DNA of 64,000 nucleotides, from assembly GCF_013782625.1 (NCBI RefSeq), contig NZ_CP056199.1:4482588-4546587 (forward strand). Direction: 5' to 3'. Below, one piece after another: positions 57,181 through 64,000 of this stretch; position 1 is the stretch's first letter; every line of letters begins with the position of its first letter. Under the pieces are notes generated by a model, which was not told the DNA's origin, ran no database searches, and worked only from the letters and a program-made list of their open reading frames with translations. Both the position numbers and the translations under genes were made by a program. Source of the stretch: Enterobacter sp. RHBSTW-00994 (GTDB lineage: Bacteria; Pseudomonadota; Gammaproteobacteria; Enterobacterales; Enterobacteriaceae).

Positions 57181-57774
57181 ATGTACCAGTTTATACTGGG
57201 AAAAATCTCCACCCTGAGCGCGGACCCTCTGGCGTCTGCGCTTAAACATACGGCCCCTCAGGGCGTCCGGAACGCGTCCTGGCTTGCAGGCCGGGCGCTG
57301 CTCGCCCATGCGTTATCCCCCTCTCCGTTACCGGAAATCGTCTTTGGCGATCAGGGGAAACCCACTTTTGCAGATGACCATCCGCTGTGGTTTAACCTGA
57401 GCCACAGTGGAGATGATATTGCCCTGCTGCTCAGCGATGAAGGCGAAGTGGGCTGTGATATCGAAGTGATTCGCCCGCGAGAAAACTGGCAGGCGCTGGC
57501 CAATGCCGTGTTCAGCGTGGCAGAACATCATGAACTGGAACGTGAAGAGCCAGAGGCAAAACTCTCGGCATTCTGGCGTATCTGGACGCGCAAAGAGGCC
57601 ATCGTGAAACAGCGTGGCGGCAGTGCCTGGCAGATTGTCAGCATCGACAGTACAGCGCAGACACATTCAGTCAGTCAATTGCGGTTCGGTACTCTGAGCC
57701 TTGCCGTTTGCACCCCGACGCCCTTTCAACTCACGGCGGAGTCGGTTTCTCTCCACGAGGGATCACAGGCCTGA
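57181..57774 (+). CDS. acpT: 4'-phosphopantetheinyl transferase AcpT
   Basis: Sfp-type enzyme of 197 residues that moves phosphopantetheine from CoA to the carrier-protein Ser. Motifs WFNLSHSGDDIALLLSDEG, GCDIEVIRPRENW and FWRIWTRKEAIVKQRGG with the Mg-binding Asp/Glu residues are present. E. coli K-12 keeps acpT next to yhhT without the cluster. Its place as last gene here supports ApeE and ApeF as its real substrates, as proposed for the O157:H7 cluster. The 3' end overlaps convergent arnF by 44 bases. Confidence 0.95.
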   Translation: MYQFILGKISTLSADPLASALKHTAPQGVRNASWLAGRALLAHALSPSPLPEIVFGDQGKPTFADDHPLWFNLSHSGDDIALLLSDEGEVGCDIEVIRPRENWQALANAVFSVAEHHELEREEPEAKLSAFWRIWTRKEAIVKQRGGSAWQIVSIDSTAQTHSVSQLRFGTLSLAVCTPTPFQLTAESVSLHEGSQA

Positions 57775-58135
57775 AAATCACCAGTACGCCCAGGACAATA
57801 AAGGCGACGCCCACAAGTCCGTGCCAGGAAAAACGGTCTTCCCAGCCAGGCAGCAAAATAGCCGCGCCCCACACCAGGATGTAGCTGAGGCTCAGTAAGG
57901 CATACGCTTTACTGAGTACCATGCGGTGAAGTGCCAGATACCAGCAGCCCATCGAGGCGACATACCCCATCAGCCCCAGTATCAGTGAACCTGCACCCGG
58001 TGCGAGATGCCAAAGTGCCGGGATAAAACGGGTAATCTCCCCCACCGGCGGCAATGTCATCATGGCATAACGCAGCAACAGCTGCGCAACGCTGACCAGC
58101 AGCACGCTGCACAATGCCCAGAACACGCCTTTCAC
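57731..58135 (-). CDS. arnF: L-Ara4N-phosphoundecaprenol flippase subunit ArnF
   Basis: Small multidrug-resistance-like membrane protein, 134 residues with four spans. With ArnE it is thought to flip undecaprenyl-phosphate-L-Ara4N to the periplasmic face. It starts [18 protein letters not shown], in an ATGA overlap with arnE. The C-terminus ([13 protein letters not shown]) runs 44 bases into the end of acpT on the opposite strand. Last gene of arnBCADTEF. Confidence 0.94.
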   Translation of the reverse strand: MKGVFWALCSVLLVSVAQLLLRYAMMTLPPVGEITRFIPALWHLAPGAGSLILGLMGYVASMGCWYLALHRMVLSKAYALLSLSYILVWGAAILLPGWEDRFSWHGLVGVAFIVLGVLVIFRPVIPRGEKPTPP

Positions 58136-58470
58136 AGGCTTCCTCCCAGCAAAATAATCCCGACCATAATGAACCCCACACCCAGCCAGTGATGTGGGGC
58201 AATCTTCTCGCGCCAGAACGCCTTAGCCGCCAGCGTCACCCAGACAAAGTTCAGACTCAGCATCGGGTAGGCAATCCCGACTGGCAGATGTTGCAATACC
58301 ACCAGCCAGACCAGCATACCGCTGCCCAGAGCCAGTAACGCCAGGCCCAGCCATAACACGATATGCGTTCCGCGCCGCCCGGCTTTCGCCGGACGGGTCG
58401 CTTGCTTCTGGCATAACTGCCCTGCACAACTCAGCAAACTGGCCAGTACCAGCCAGAACCAGATCATCAT
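58132..58470 (-). CDS. arnE: L-Ara4N-phosphoundecaprenol flippase subunit ArnE
   Basis: Four-span SMR-like membrane protein, 112 residues ([19 protein letters not shown]), partner of ArnF. The segment [20 protein letters not shown] is typical. Overlaps arnT and arnF by 4 nt each. Confidence 0.95.
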   Translation of the reverse strand: MMIWFWLVLASLLSCAGQLCQKQATRPAKAGRRGTHIVLWLGLALLALGSGMLVWLVVLQHLPVGIAYPMLSLNFVWVTLAAKAFWREKIAPHHWLGVGFIMVGIILLGGSL

Positions 58471-60122
58471 TGTGGCAGGTACTGCAGGTAGGCCAGACGT
58501 CCCTGAATGTACAGGTTATCCGGCTTTGGCAGATTAGCGCGTTCAAGATCGCTATTCTTCGACAGTAAGATCACAAGAGAGATACGCCCCTCCTGACGAT
58601 GTTCAGCCAGCCATTGCGCGAAATCCTCTTTACCCACAAAGCGGCCTGTCACATCCGGGTAATCCAGCCCGTATCTCAGCTCACCGCTTTGACCAAAGAG
58701 CGTAATGTCATTGCGTTTCAACTCCCACGCCAGACCCGACGCAACACCAACATTGTTTGCCAGTACATATCGGCTGTCCTGCAACGGCTCACGTACCGTA
58801 TCCACCAGCGACTGCGGCTGCTTAGAATCCACCACCAGGTTCGGTATGGCAAAACCGATCAACAGCACCAGACCAAGCGGACAAAGAGCTGCCAGCCACC
58901 AACGCTGCTGGCTTTTGTAGAGCGTAAACCATCCCACGGCCGCCCAGATGAGGAAGGCAACGACGGCACAGAAAACCTTATACAGCTCGACGGACGTCCA
59001 GACGGGATGTTTGGTGAGTCCCCACGGGGAGACAACCAGCGCAGCAACCACACCCACTACGCCAAAGGCCAGGTTTATCCAGCCGTTGACGCGCAAAACC
59101 CTGGCACTTTTCTCCATCACTGTGCAGGCATAACGTGCCATCAGGATCGCCAGTGGCGCAAAACACGGCAGGATATAGGTTGGCAACTTGCCTTTCGCAA
59201 TGCTAAAGAACAGCAGAGGCATGACAATCCAGCCTAATAAATACAGCCCGCTTGCCGTGTCTTGCCGGTCTCGCCACCCCAGACGTAATGCGCCAGGCAA
59301 TAACGCCAGCCATGGCAGGCTTCCTGCAATCAGGAATGGCAGGTAATACCAGAACGGCGCTTTATGTTGAGCATCGCTCTGGGCAAAACGCTGAATATGT
59401 TCCACCCAGAAGAAATAGCGCCAGAAATCCGGTTCACGATGAGCAATCGCCAGCGCCCAGGGCAGGACGATAAGAATACAGCTGAGTATCGCCAGCCAGC
59501 CGAACAGCAGCACCTCTTTCCAGCGTTTCTGTACAAAGACCCACGGCAGTACACCAATGACCGGAACGGCTAACGCGAGAAAGCCTTTGGTCATCACCCC
59601 CATACCGCAAGCTAACCCTAACAGCAGATATCCAGCGACCTTCCCCCCCGTGGTTTTAGCCTGTGCGGCAAACCAGAAGCTGCACATGGCGGCCACCAGC
59701 CAGAGAGTAATGATCGGGTCCAGCACAGCATACGTACCTATGCCATACACCAGGAACAGGGTTAAAAAGATGACGCCGGAGAACAGCGCCACCCGCTTAT
59801 CACGCCAGATCCGCCAGGCCAGCCACATCACCATCAGCGCAGTCAGCCCCGTGGAGAATATCGCTCCAGCGCGTACCGCAAAATTGGTGTGACCAAACAG
59901 TAACTGGCCGATGCTGTTGATCCAGTATCCGGCAATCGGTTTTTCAAAATAGCGTAACCCCAGAAAATGCGGGACGACCCAGTCTCCGGATGCCAGCATT
60001 TCACGGCTGATTTCCGCATAACGCGTCTCATCAGGCTGCCACAACAGACGGAAATCCACCGCCAAAAGGTAATAAATGACAAACAGTGCGAAAAGCGCAA
60101 AGCCATAACGGGCTGCTTTCAT
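58467..60122 (-). CDS. arnT: Lipid A L-Ara4N transferase ArnT
   Basis: Inner-membrane GT-C glycosyltransferase, 551 residues, that transfers L-Ara4N from undecaprenyl phosphate to lipid A phosphates at the periplasmic face and so lowers binding of polymyxin and cationic peptides. Twelve or so spans; the first periplasmic loop carries the catalytic acids ([18 protein letters not shown]). The C-terminal domain is soluble. ATGA overlaps with arnD and arnE. Confidence 0.96.
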   Translation of the reverse strand: MKAARYGFALFALFVIYYLLAVDFRLLWQPDETRYAEISREMLASGDWVVPHFLGLRYFEKPIAGYWINSIGQLLFGHTNFAVRAGAIFSTGLTALMVMWLAWRIWRDKRVALFSGVIFLTLFLVYGIGTYAVLDPIITLWLVAAMCSFWFAAQAKTTGGKVAGYLLLGLACGMGVMTKGFLALAVPVIGVLPWVFVQKRWKEVLLFGWLAILSCILIVLPWALAIAHREPDFWRYFFWVEHIQRFAQSDAQHKAPFWYYLPFLIAGSLPWLALLPGALRLGWRDRQDTASGLYLLGWIVMPLLFFSIAKGKLPTYILPCFAPLAILMARYACTVMEKSARVLRVNGWINLAFGVVGVVAALVVSPWGLTKHPVWTSVELYKVFCAVVAFLIWAAVGWFTLYKSQQRWWLAALCPLGLVLLIGFAIPNLVVDSKQPQSLVDTVREPLQDSRYVLANNVGVASGLAWELKRNDITLFGQSGELRYGLDYPDVTGRFVGKEDFAQWLAEHRQEGRISLVILLSKNSDLERANLPKPDNLYIQGRLAYLQYLPQ

Positions 60123-61021
60123 GATACCGGGCTCATGGTTTGTTGATAGCCAAGCCAGCCTTCCCGGCCAGCCATTTCATTACGAACAATTTTTCCAATG
60201 GGTAACGTACTGAGATCGTCAGGCAGTAGCTCGCTTAAGGGGCAAAACTGAATACCTTCCTGAGCGGCCATCGTCAGCAGTGCGTCGAAATCCTTCCGGT
60301 AGGCGATACCTTCCACTTCGGCATGAATGGTGTAGACCGGCGTACCGGCGTCACGATGGATACAGTCCAGAATGTAACGGTTAAACCCTTCAGCGCTCAC
60401 CTCGCGCCCGACCACCTCATCCCAGGTGGGAAGCGTGACCGGGATCTGCACCGTACCAACCCGGTTTTCACCCAACTGCGGTAAAAACGGCCCCGTACCG
60501 CGGCAGTCGCTATTGTAGTGAAACGCAAAAGGCTCTTTGGCCCGCACCACGCGTTGATCCGCACGCCAGCCAGCCACAGCCGAACACCGCACCGGTTGAC
60601 GAATAATCGCTTCCAGCTCCAGCATTCCCCGCTCCACTTCGCGCGTTAAACGAGGGATCTCCCAGACACCCGCCCAGGCTTGCCAGGCATGGTGATCCCA
60701 GGCGTGTAGACCCACTTCGTGGACGCGCGCCGCTTCGCGGATAACCTCTTCGTTACCTGCGCCGATGCGCCTGCCAGGCCAGGCTGTGCCCGCCAGCAAG
60801 ATATCCCAGCCATAGAGGGAAGCTGCGCGTGAGCGCAGCATTTTGAACAGAAATGCCGGTTTAACCAGACGCCATAAATGGCGTCCCATGTTGTCAGGCC
60901 CAACGCTAAAGAAAATACTGGCCCGCACGTCATGCTGACTCAGCGACGCCAGTAATCCAGGCACGCCATCGCGCGTGCCCCGAAAGGTGTCAACATCAAT
61001 GCGTAAACCGACTTTTTTCAT
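60119..61021 (-). CDS. arnD: 4-deformylase ArnD
   Basis: Polysaccharide-deacetylase-family enzyme, 300 residues, that removes the formyl group from undecaprenyl-phosphate-L-Ara4FN. The metal site Asp is in [14 protein letters not shown] and the His pair in [16 protein letters not shown]. It starts [15 protein letters not shown]. 4-nt overlap with arnA. Confidence 0.96.
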   Translation of the reverse strand: MKKVGLRIDVDTFRGTRDGVPGLLASLSQHDVRASIFFSVGPDNMGRHLWRLVKPAFLFKMLRSRAASLYGWDILLAGTAWPGRRIGAGNEEVIREAARVHEVGLHAWDHHAWQAWAGVWEIPRLTREVERGMLELEAIIRQPVRCSAVAGWRADQRVVRAKEPFAFHYNSDCRGTGPFLPQLGENRVGTVQIPVTLPTWDEVVGREVSAEGFNRYILDCIHRDAGTPVYTIHAEVEGIAYRKDFDALLTMAAQEGIQFCPLSELLPDDLSTLPIGKIVRNEMAGREGWLGYQQTMSPVS

Positions 61022-63000
61022 GATACCTGTTCCGACAGCTCCACAGTGCGCAGGAAGAAATCGAGCGTTTCGTCGATGGTCTGTTCCATCTTCACTTCTG
61101 GCGTCCAGTTCAGGCAGCGCTTCGCATTGCGGATGCTTGGCTTACGGTGCTCAACGTCCTGATAACCTTTGCCGTAGTAGCTGCTACTCTCCACTTCACG
61201 GAAGCCCGCGAACGGAGGGAACTGATCGCGCAGAGGATGACGTTCAAAGCTTGCCAGCAGCATTTCTGCCAACTCACGGATACTGGCTTCGTTTTCCGGG
61301 TTACCAATGTTAATGATTTCCCCATTGCAGCGGCCATCTTTGTTCTCAATGATGCGGAACAGCGCTTCAATACCGTCACTGATGTCGGTGAAGCAGCGTT
61401 TTTGCTTCCCGCCTTCAATCAGCTTGATCGGGGAACCTTCAACCAGGTTCAGGATCAGCTGTGTGATTGCACGTGAACTACCGATACGCGCAGCGTTCAG
61501 GTTATCCAGACGCGGTCCCATCCAGTTAAACGGACGGAACAGCGTAAAGCGAAGACCTTCTTTTTCGCCATAGGCCCAAATCACGCGGTCCAGAAGCTGT
61601 TTGGAAACCGAGTAGATCCAGCGCTGTTTGTTGATCGGCCCTACCACCAGGTTAGACGTATCTTCATCGAAATTCTTATCGGTACACATACCGTAAACTT
61701 CAGAGGTTGACGGGAAGATAATGCGCTTATCGTATTTCACGCAGTCACGGATGATCTTCAGGTTCTCTTCGAAGTCCAGCTCAAACACGCGCAGCGGGTT
61801 ACGGGTGTACTCGATCGGCGTCGCAATCGCCACCAGCGGCAGAACCACGTCGCATTTTTTAATGTGGTATTCGATCCATTCGGAATGGATGCTGATATCT
61901 CCTTCAACGAAATGGAAACGCGGGTTGTCCAGGAAACGGCTGATCGCATCAGAACCGATATCCAGGCCATAGATTTCGTAGTTGTCGTCCTTGAGCAGAC
62001 GCTCGGTCAGGTGGTTACCGATAAAGCCGTTAACGCCCAGAATCAGAACGCGCGTGCGACGTTTGATCGCCACAACCGGAGCACTCGTTATCAGTGCGCC
62101 CGCAACCAGACCCAGCGACTGCGCCAGTTGCGTACCCTGAACGTAAACACCGTTGTCTGTCTGGCCGGTAATGATTTCCAGCGCCTGTTCACCACAGCTG
62201 ACAATCAGCGGTGAAACGGAGACGACAGTGCCAGGTTTTGCCACCGGAATGTCATCACGCACGCGGGATTTCCAGACGATAAATTTGCTCACACCAGCAA
62301 AGCTGTATGCGCCTGGCCACGGATCGGTGACGGCACGCACCAGATTGTGCAACTGACGTGCAGGCTTGTTCCAGTCCAGACGACCGTCTTCAGGTGCACG
62401 GCGGCCAAAGCAGCTCGCCTTACTTTCATCCTGAGCCGTTTCTGAGAAAGCGCCCTGACGAATCGCAGGCAGAACATCGCGCAGCACGTTTTGCGCCGCA
62501 CCACACAATTTGTGATGCAGCTGTAATGCGGTTTCATCGGCATCAATCGCCACGCTCTGCTGCGCCACAATACCGCCTGCATCAGCGCGGCGTACCATAC
62601 GGTGCAATGTTACGCCCGTTTCCGTTTCACCATTAACCAGCACCCAGTTCAGCGGTGCACGACCACGATAGGCTGGCAGCATAGAGCCGTGCAGATTGAA
62701 CGCGCCTTTGGTGGCCAGGCTTAAGATCTCGTCGTTCAACAGATTGCGGTAGTAGAAGGAGAAAATCACATCGGGGGCGAGATCCCGAATACGCTCTACC
62801 CACAGCGGGTGGTTTACATCATCCGGGGCATAAACCGGGATACCACGCTCTGCGGCAATACGGGCCACAGAACTGAAGAAATGGTTTTCACCGGCAGTGT
62901 CCGGATGAGTGAAGATCGCAGCAATATCATAGCCCGCGTCCAGCAGGGCCAGTGTGCCCGTGCACCCCATATCGTGATAGGCAAATACAACAGCTTTCAT
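61018..63000 (-). CDS. arnA: Bifunctional UDP-GlcUA decarboxylase / UDP-L-Ara4N formyltransferase ArnA
   Basis: Two-domain enzyme of 660 residues, the E. coli length. The N-terminal formyltransferase domain (about 1-304) has Asn102, His104 and Asp140 ([17 protein letters not shown]). The C-terminal decarboxylase/dehydrogenase domain (about 315-660) has the NAD motif [15 protein letters not shown] and the [11 protein letters not shown] catalytic Tyr/Lys. It makes UDP-4-keto-pentose and, after ArnB acts, formylates UDP-L-Ara4N. Overlaps arnC and arnD by 4 nt. Confidence 0.98.
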   Translation of the reverse strand: MKAVVFAYHDMGCTGTLALLDAGYDIAAIFTHPDTAGENHFFSSVARIAAERGIPVYAPDDVNHPLWVERIRDLAPDVIFSFYYRNLLNDEILSLATKGAFNLHGSMLPAYRGRAPLNWVLVNGETETGVTLHRMVRRADAGGIVAQQSVAIDADETALQLHHKLCGAAQNVLRDVLPAIRQGAFSETAQDESKASCFGRRAPEDGRLDWNKPARQLHNLVRAVTDPWPGAYSFAGVSKFIVWKSRVRDDIPVAKPGTVVSVSPLIVSCGEQALEIITGQTDNGVYVQGTQLAQSLGLVAGALITSAPVVAIKRRTRVLILGVNGFIGNHLTERLLKDDNYEIYGLDIGSDAISRFLDNPRFHFVEGDISIHSEWIEYHIKKCDVVLPLVAIATPIEYTRNPLRVFELDFEENLKIIRDCVKYDKRIIFPSTSEVYGMCTDKNFDEDTSNLVVGPINKQRWIYSVSKQLLDRVIWAYGEKEGLRFTLFRPFNWMGPRLDNLNAARIGSSRAITQLILNLVEGSPIKLIEGGKQKRCFTDISDGIEALFRIIENKDGRCNGEIINIGNPENEASIRELAEMLLASFERHPLRDQFPPFAGFREVESSSYYGKGYQDVEHRKPSIRNAKRCLNWTPEVKMEQTIDETLDFFLRTVELSEQVS

Positions 63001-63980
63001 GGGTGAATTTCCTCTTGAGACGCTTTGTGTTCCTGACGGACAACACGTTGAATAAAATAGCGCGGACGTGCGCGAACATCGTTATAGATACGGCCAATGT
63101 ACTCACCGAGCAGCCCCATACCGACAAACTGGGCCCCGATGAACATGAACAGAACGGCAAACAGCATGAAGACCCCTTCCGCCGCCCACTGTGGACCGAA
63201 GACCAGTCGCAACACCACCAGCAGAACGGAAAGCGTAAATCCGGCCAGCGCAATGATGCTGCCGAAGACGCTCAGCAAGCGCAGGGGGGTGGTGGTCAGG
63301 CAGGTGATCAGGTCATACATCAGGTTGATCAGACGCATAAAGCTGTACTTCGACTCCCCGTGTTCACGCTCGGCGTGCAGAACCGGGATCTCCGTAGCTT
63401 TACGGGCAAAGGTGTTCGCCAGAATAGGAATGAAGGTGCTGCGTTCGTGGCAGTGCAGCATCGCATCAACAATATGGCGACGGTAGGCGCGCAGCATGCA
63501 GCCATAGTCGCCCATCGCTTTACCCGTGGTGCGCTGGATGAGACGGTTAATGGTGCGCGACGCCAGCTTGCGGAACAAACTGTCCTGGCGGTTTTGGCGC
63601 ACTGTACCGACGACGTCATAACCTTCATCGGCTTTAGCCACCAGACGCGGGATCTCTTCTGGCGGGTTTTGCAGATCGGCGTCCAGGGTGATGATCAAAT
63701 CACCCGTAACGTGGCTGAAACCCGCCATGATGGCGGAATGCTGGCCGTAGTTACGGTTAAGCAACACGGCAACGATATGGCTACCTTCGACCTGTGCTGC
63801 TTCAGTGAGCATCAGGGCTGAGTTATCGCTACTGCCATCATCAACCAGCAAAATTTCATAGGCTTTACCCATGGTTTCACAGGCCGCTGTCGTACGGCGA
63901 ATCAGTTCGGGCAAGCTCTCTTGCTCGTTGTACACCGGAATAACCACGGAGACTTTTTGTACGGGCGGGGCGCTAAACAT
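62997..63980 (-). CDS. arnC: Undecaprenyl-phosphate L-Ara4FN transferase ArnC
   Basis: GT2 glycosyltransferase that attaches L-Ara4FN to undecaprenyl phosphate at the inner leaflet. The ATG at 63980 ([19 protein letters not shown]) gives 327 residues with AGGA 8 nt upstream; the TTG at 63995 lies inside arnB. Nucleotide-sugar motif [10 protein letters not shown] and DXD in [13 protein letters not shown]. Two C-terminal spans ([40 protein letters not shown]). Confidence 0.97.
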   Translation of the reverse strand: MFSAPPVQKVSVVIPVYNEQESLPELIRRTTAACETMGKAYEILLVDDGSSDNSALMLTEAAQVEGSHIVAVLLNRNYGQHSAIMAGFSHVTGDLIITLDADLQNPPEEIPRLVAKADEGYDVVGTVRQNRQDSLFRKLASRTINRLIQRTTGKAMGDYGCMLRAYRRHIVDAMLHCHERSTFIPILANTFARKATEIPVLHAEREHGESKYSFMRLINLMYDLITCLTTTPLRLLSVFGSIIALAGFTLSVLLVVLRLVFGPQWAAEGVFMLFAVLFMFIGAQFVGMGLLGEYIGRIYNDVRARPRYFIQRVVRQEHKASQEEIHP

Positions 63981-63981
63981 A

Positions 63982-64000
63982 TCAATGTCCTGCAAGTTGA
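63982..64000 (-). CDS. arnB: 3' end of arnB (UDP-L-Ara4O aminotransferase)
   Basis: Only the last codons are in the window: CAA CTT GCA GGA CAT TGA, giving QLAGH and a stop at 63982. E. coli ArnB ends with LAGQ-type residues, and arnB precedes arnC in every arn operon. One base separates this stop from the arnC ATG. Confidence 0.75.

Noticed and set aside
42549-57774. A new antibiotic polyketide or housekeeping fatty-acid cluster
   Set aside because: Gene content and order match aryl polyene clusters gene by gene, including the LolA-like, MMPL and DUF3261 export parts, which housekeeping fab genes lack.
62952-63821. Plus-strand ORF of 289 residues
   Set aside because: Antisense to arnC, with Gln/His-rich shadow composition and no start context.
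1-64000. CRISPR arrays, tRNA/rRNA genes, IS elements, prophage
   Set aside because: No regularly spaced direct repeats, no tRNA-like cloverleaf with CCA end, no transposase or integrase coding sequence was seen on either strand.

Overview
The window is chromosomal DNA from a gamma-proteobacterium of the Enterobacteriaceae. Protein after protein is nearly identical to Escherichia coli, and from glgX to yhhT the order follows the E. coli K-12 map (glgXB, asd, yhgN, gntUKR, yhhWX, ryhB, yhhY, ggt, yhhA, ugpQCEAB, livFGMHK, panM, livJ, rpoH, ftsXEY, rsmD, yhhLMN, zntA, tusA, yhhQ, dcrB, yhhS, yhhT). Three differences point away from E. coli and towards an Enterobacter-like genus (Enterobacter cloacae complex, Lelliottia or Leclercia; inferred, not proven). 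A PuuE-type aminotransferase lies between livJ and rpoH. A complete aryl polyene (APE) cluster sits between yhhT and acpT. The arn (L-Ara4N) operon directly follows acpT.

Region by region: 1-5114 holds glycogen branching and debranching enzymes and aspartate semialdehyde dehydrogenase. 5253-9481 holds a MarC-family membrane protein, a stretch of decayed sequence and the gluconate genes gntU, gntK and gntR with tandem GntR operators. 9582-14635 holds a pirin-like protein, an oxidoreductase, the Fur-controlled sRNA RyhB, a GNAT acetyltransferase, gamma-glutamyltranspeptidase and a small Gln-rich secreted protein. 14616-19861 is the phosphate-regulated glycerol-3-phosphate uptake operon, with a 268-bp nested palindromic element between ugpE and ugpC. 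20051-27250 is branched-chain amino-acid uptake, with panM between the paralogous binding proteins LivK and LivJ. 27480-33189 holds the aminotransferase, sigma-32 and the divisome/SRP-receptor genes ftsX, ftsE and ftsY. 33317-41744 holds rRNA methylation, zinc export, tRNA thiolation, queuosine-precursor uptake and transporters.

From 42091 to 57774 runs one tightly packed plus-strand array: a lipoprotein, a methyltransferase, then ApeC to ApeR in the order known from described clusters, ending with the phosphopantetheinyl transferase AcpT. It has everything expected for a dedicated type II fatty-acid/polyketide-like line: two carrier proteins, two ketosynthases plus a ketosynthase-like partner lacking the catalytic Cys, two dehydratases, a ketoreductase, an aryl-loading ligase, acyl and glycosyl transferases, a thioesterase, and LolA-like, MMPL and lipoprotein export parts. 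K-12 keeps only acpT at this place.

From 57731 to the window end the minus strand carries arnF, arnE, arnT, arnD, arnA, arnC and the last codons of arnB, the lipid A aminoarabinose pathway behind cationic peptide and polymyxin resistance. Nearly every junction is a 4-nt ATGA overlap. No tRNA, rRNA, IS element, prophage or CRISPR array was seen. Short GC-rich palindromes recur in several intergenic spaces.
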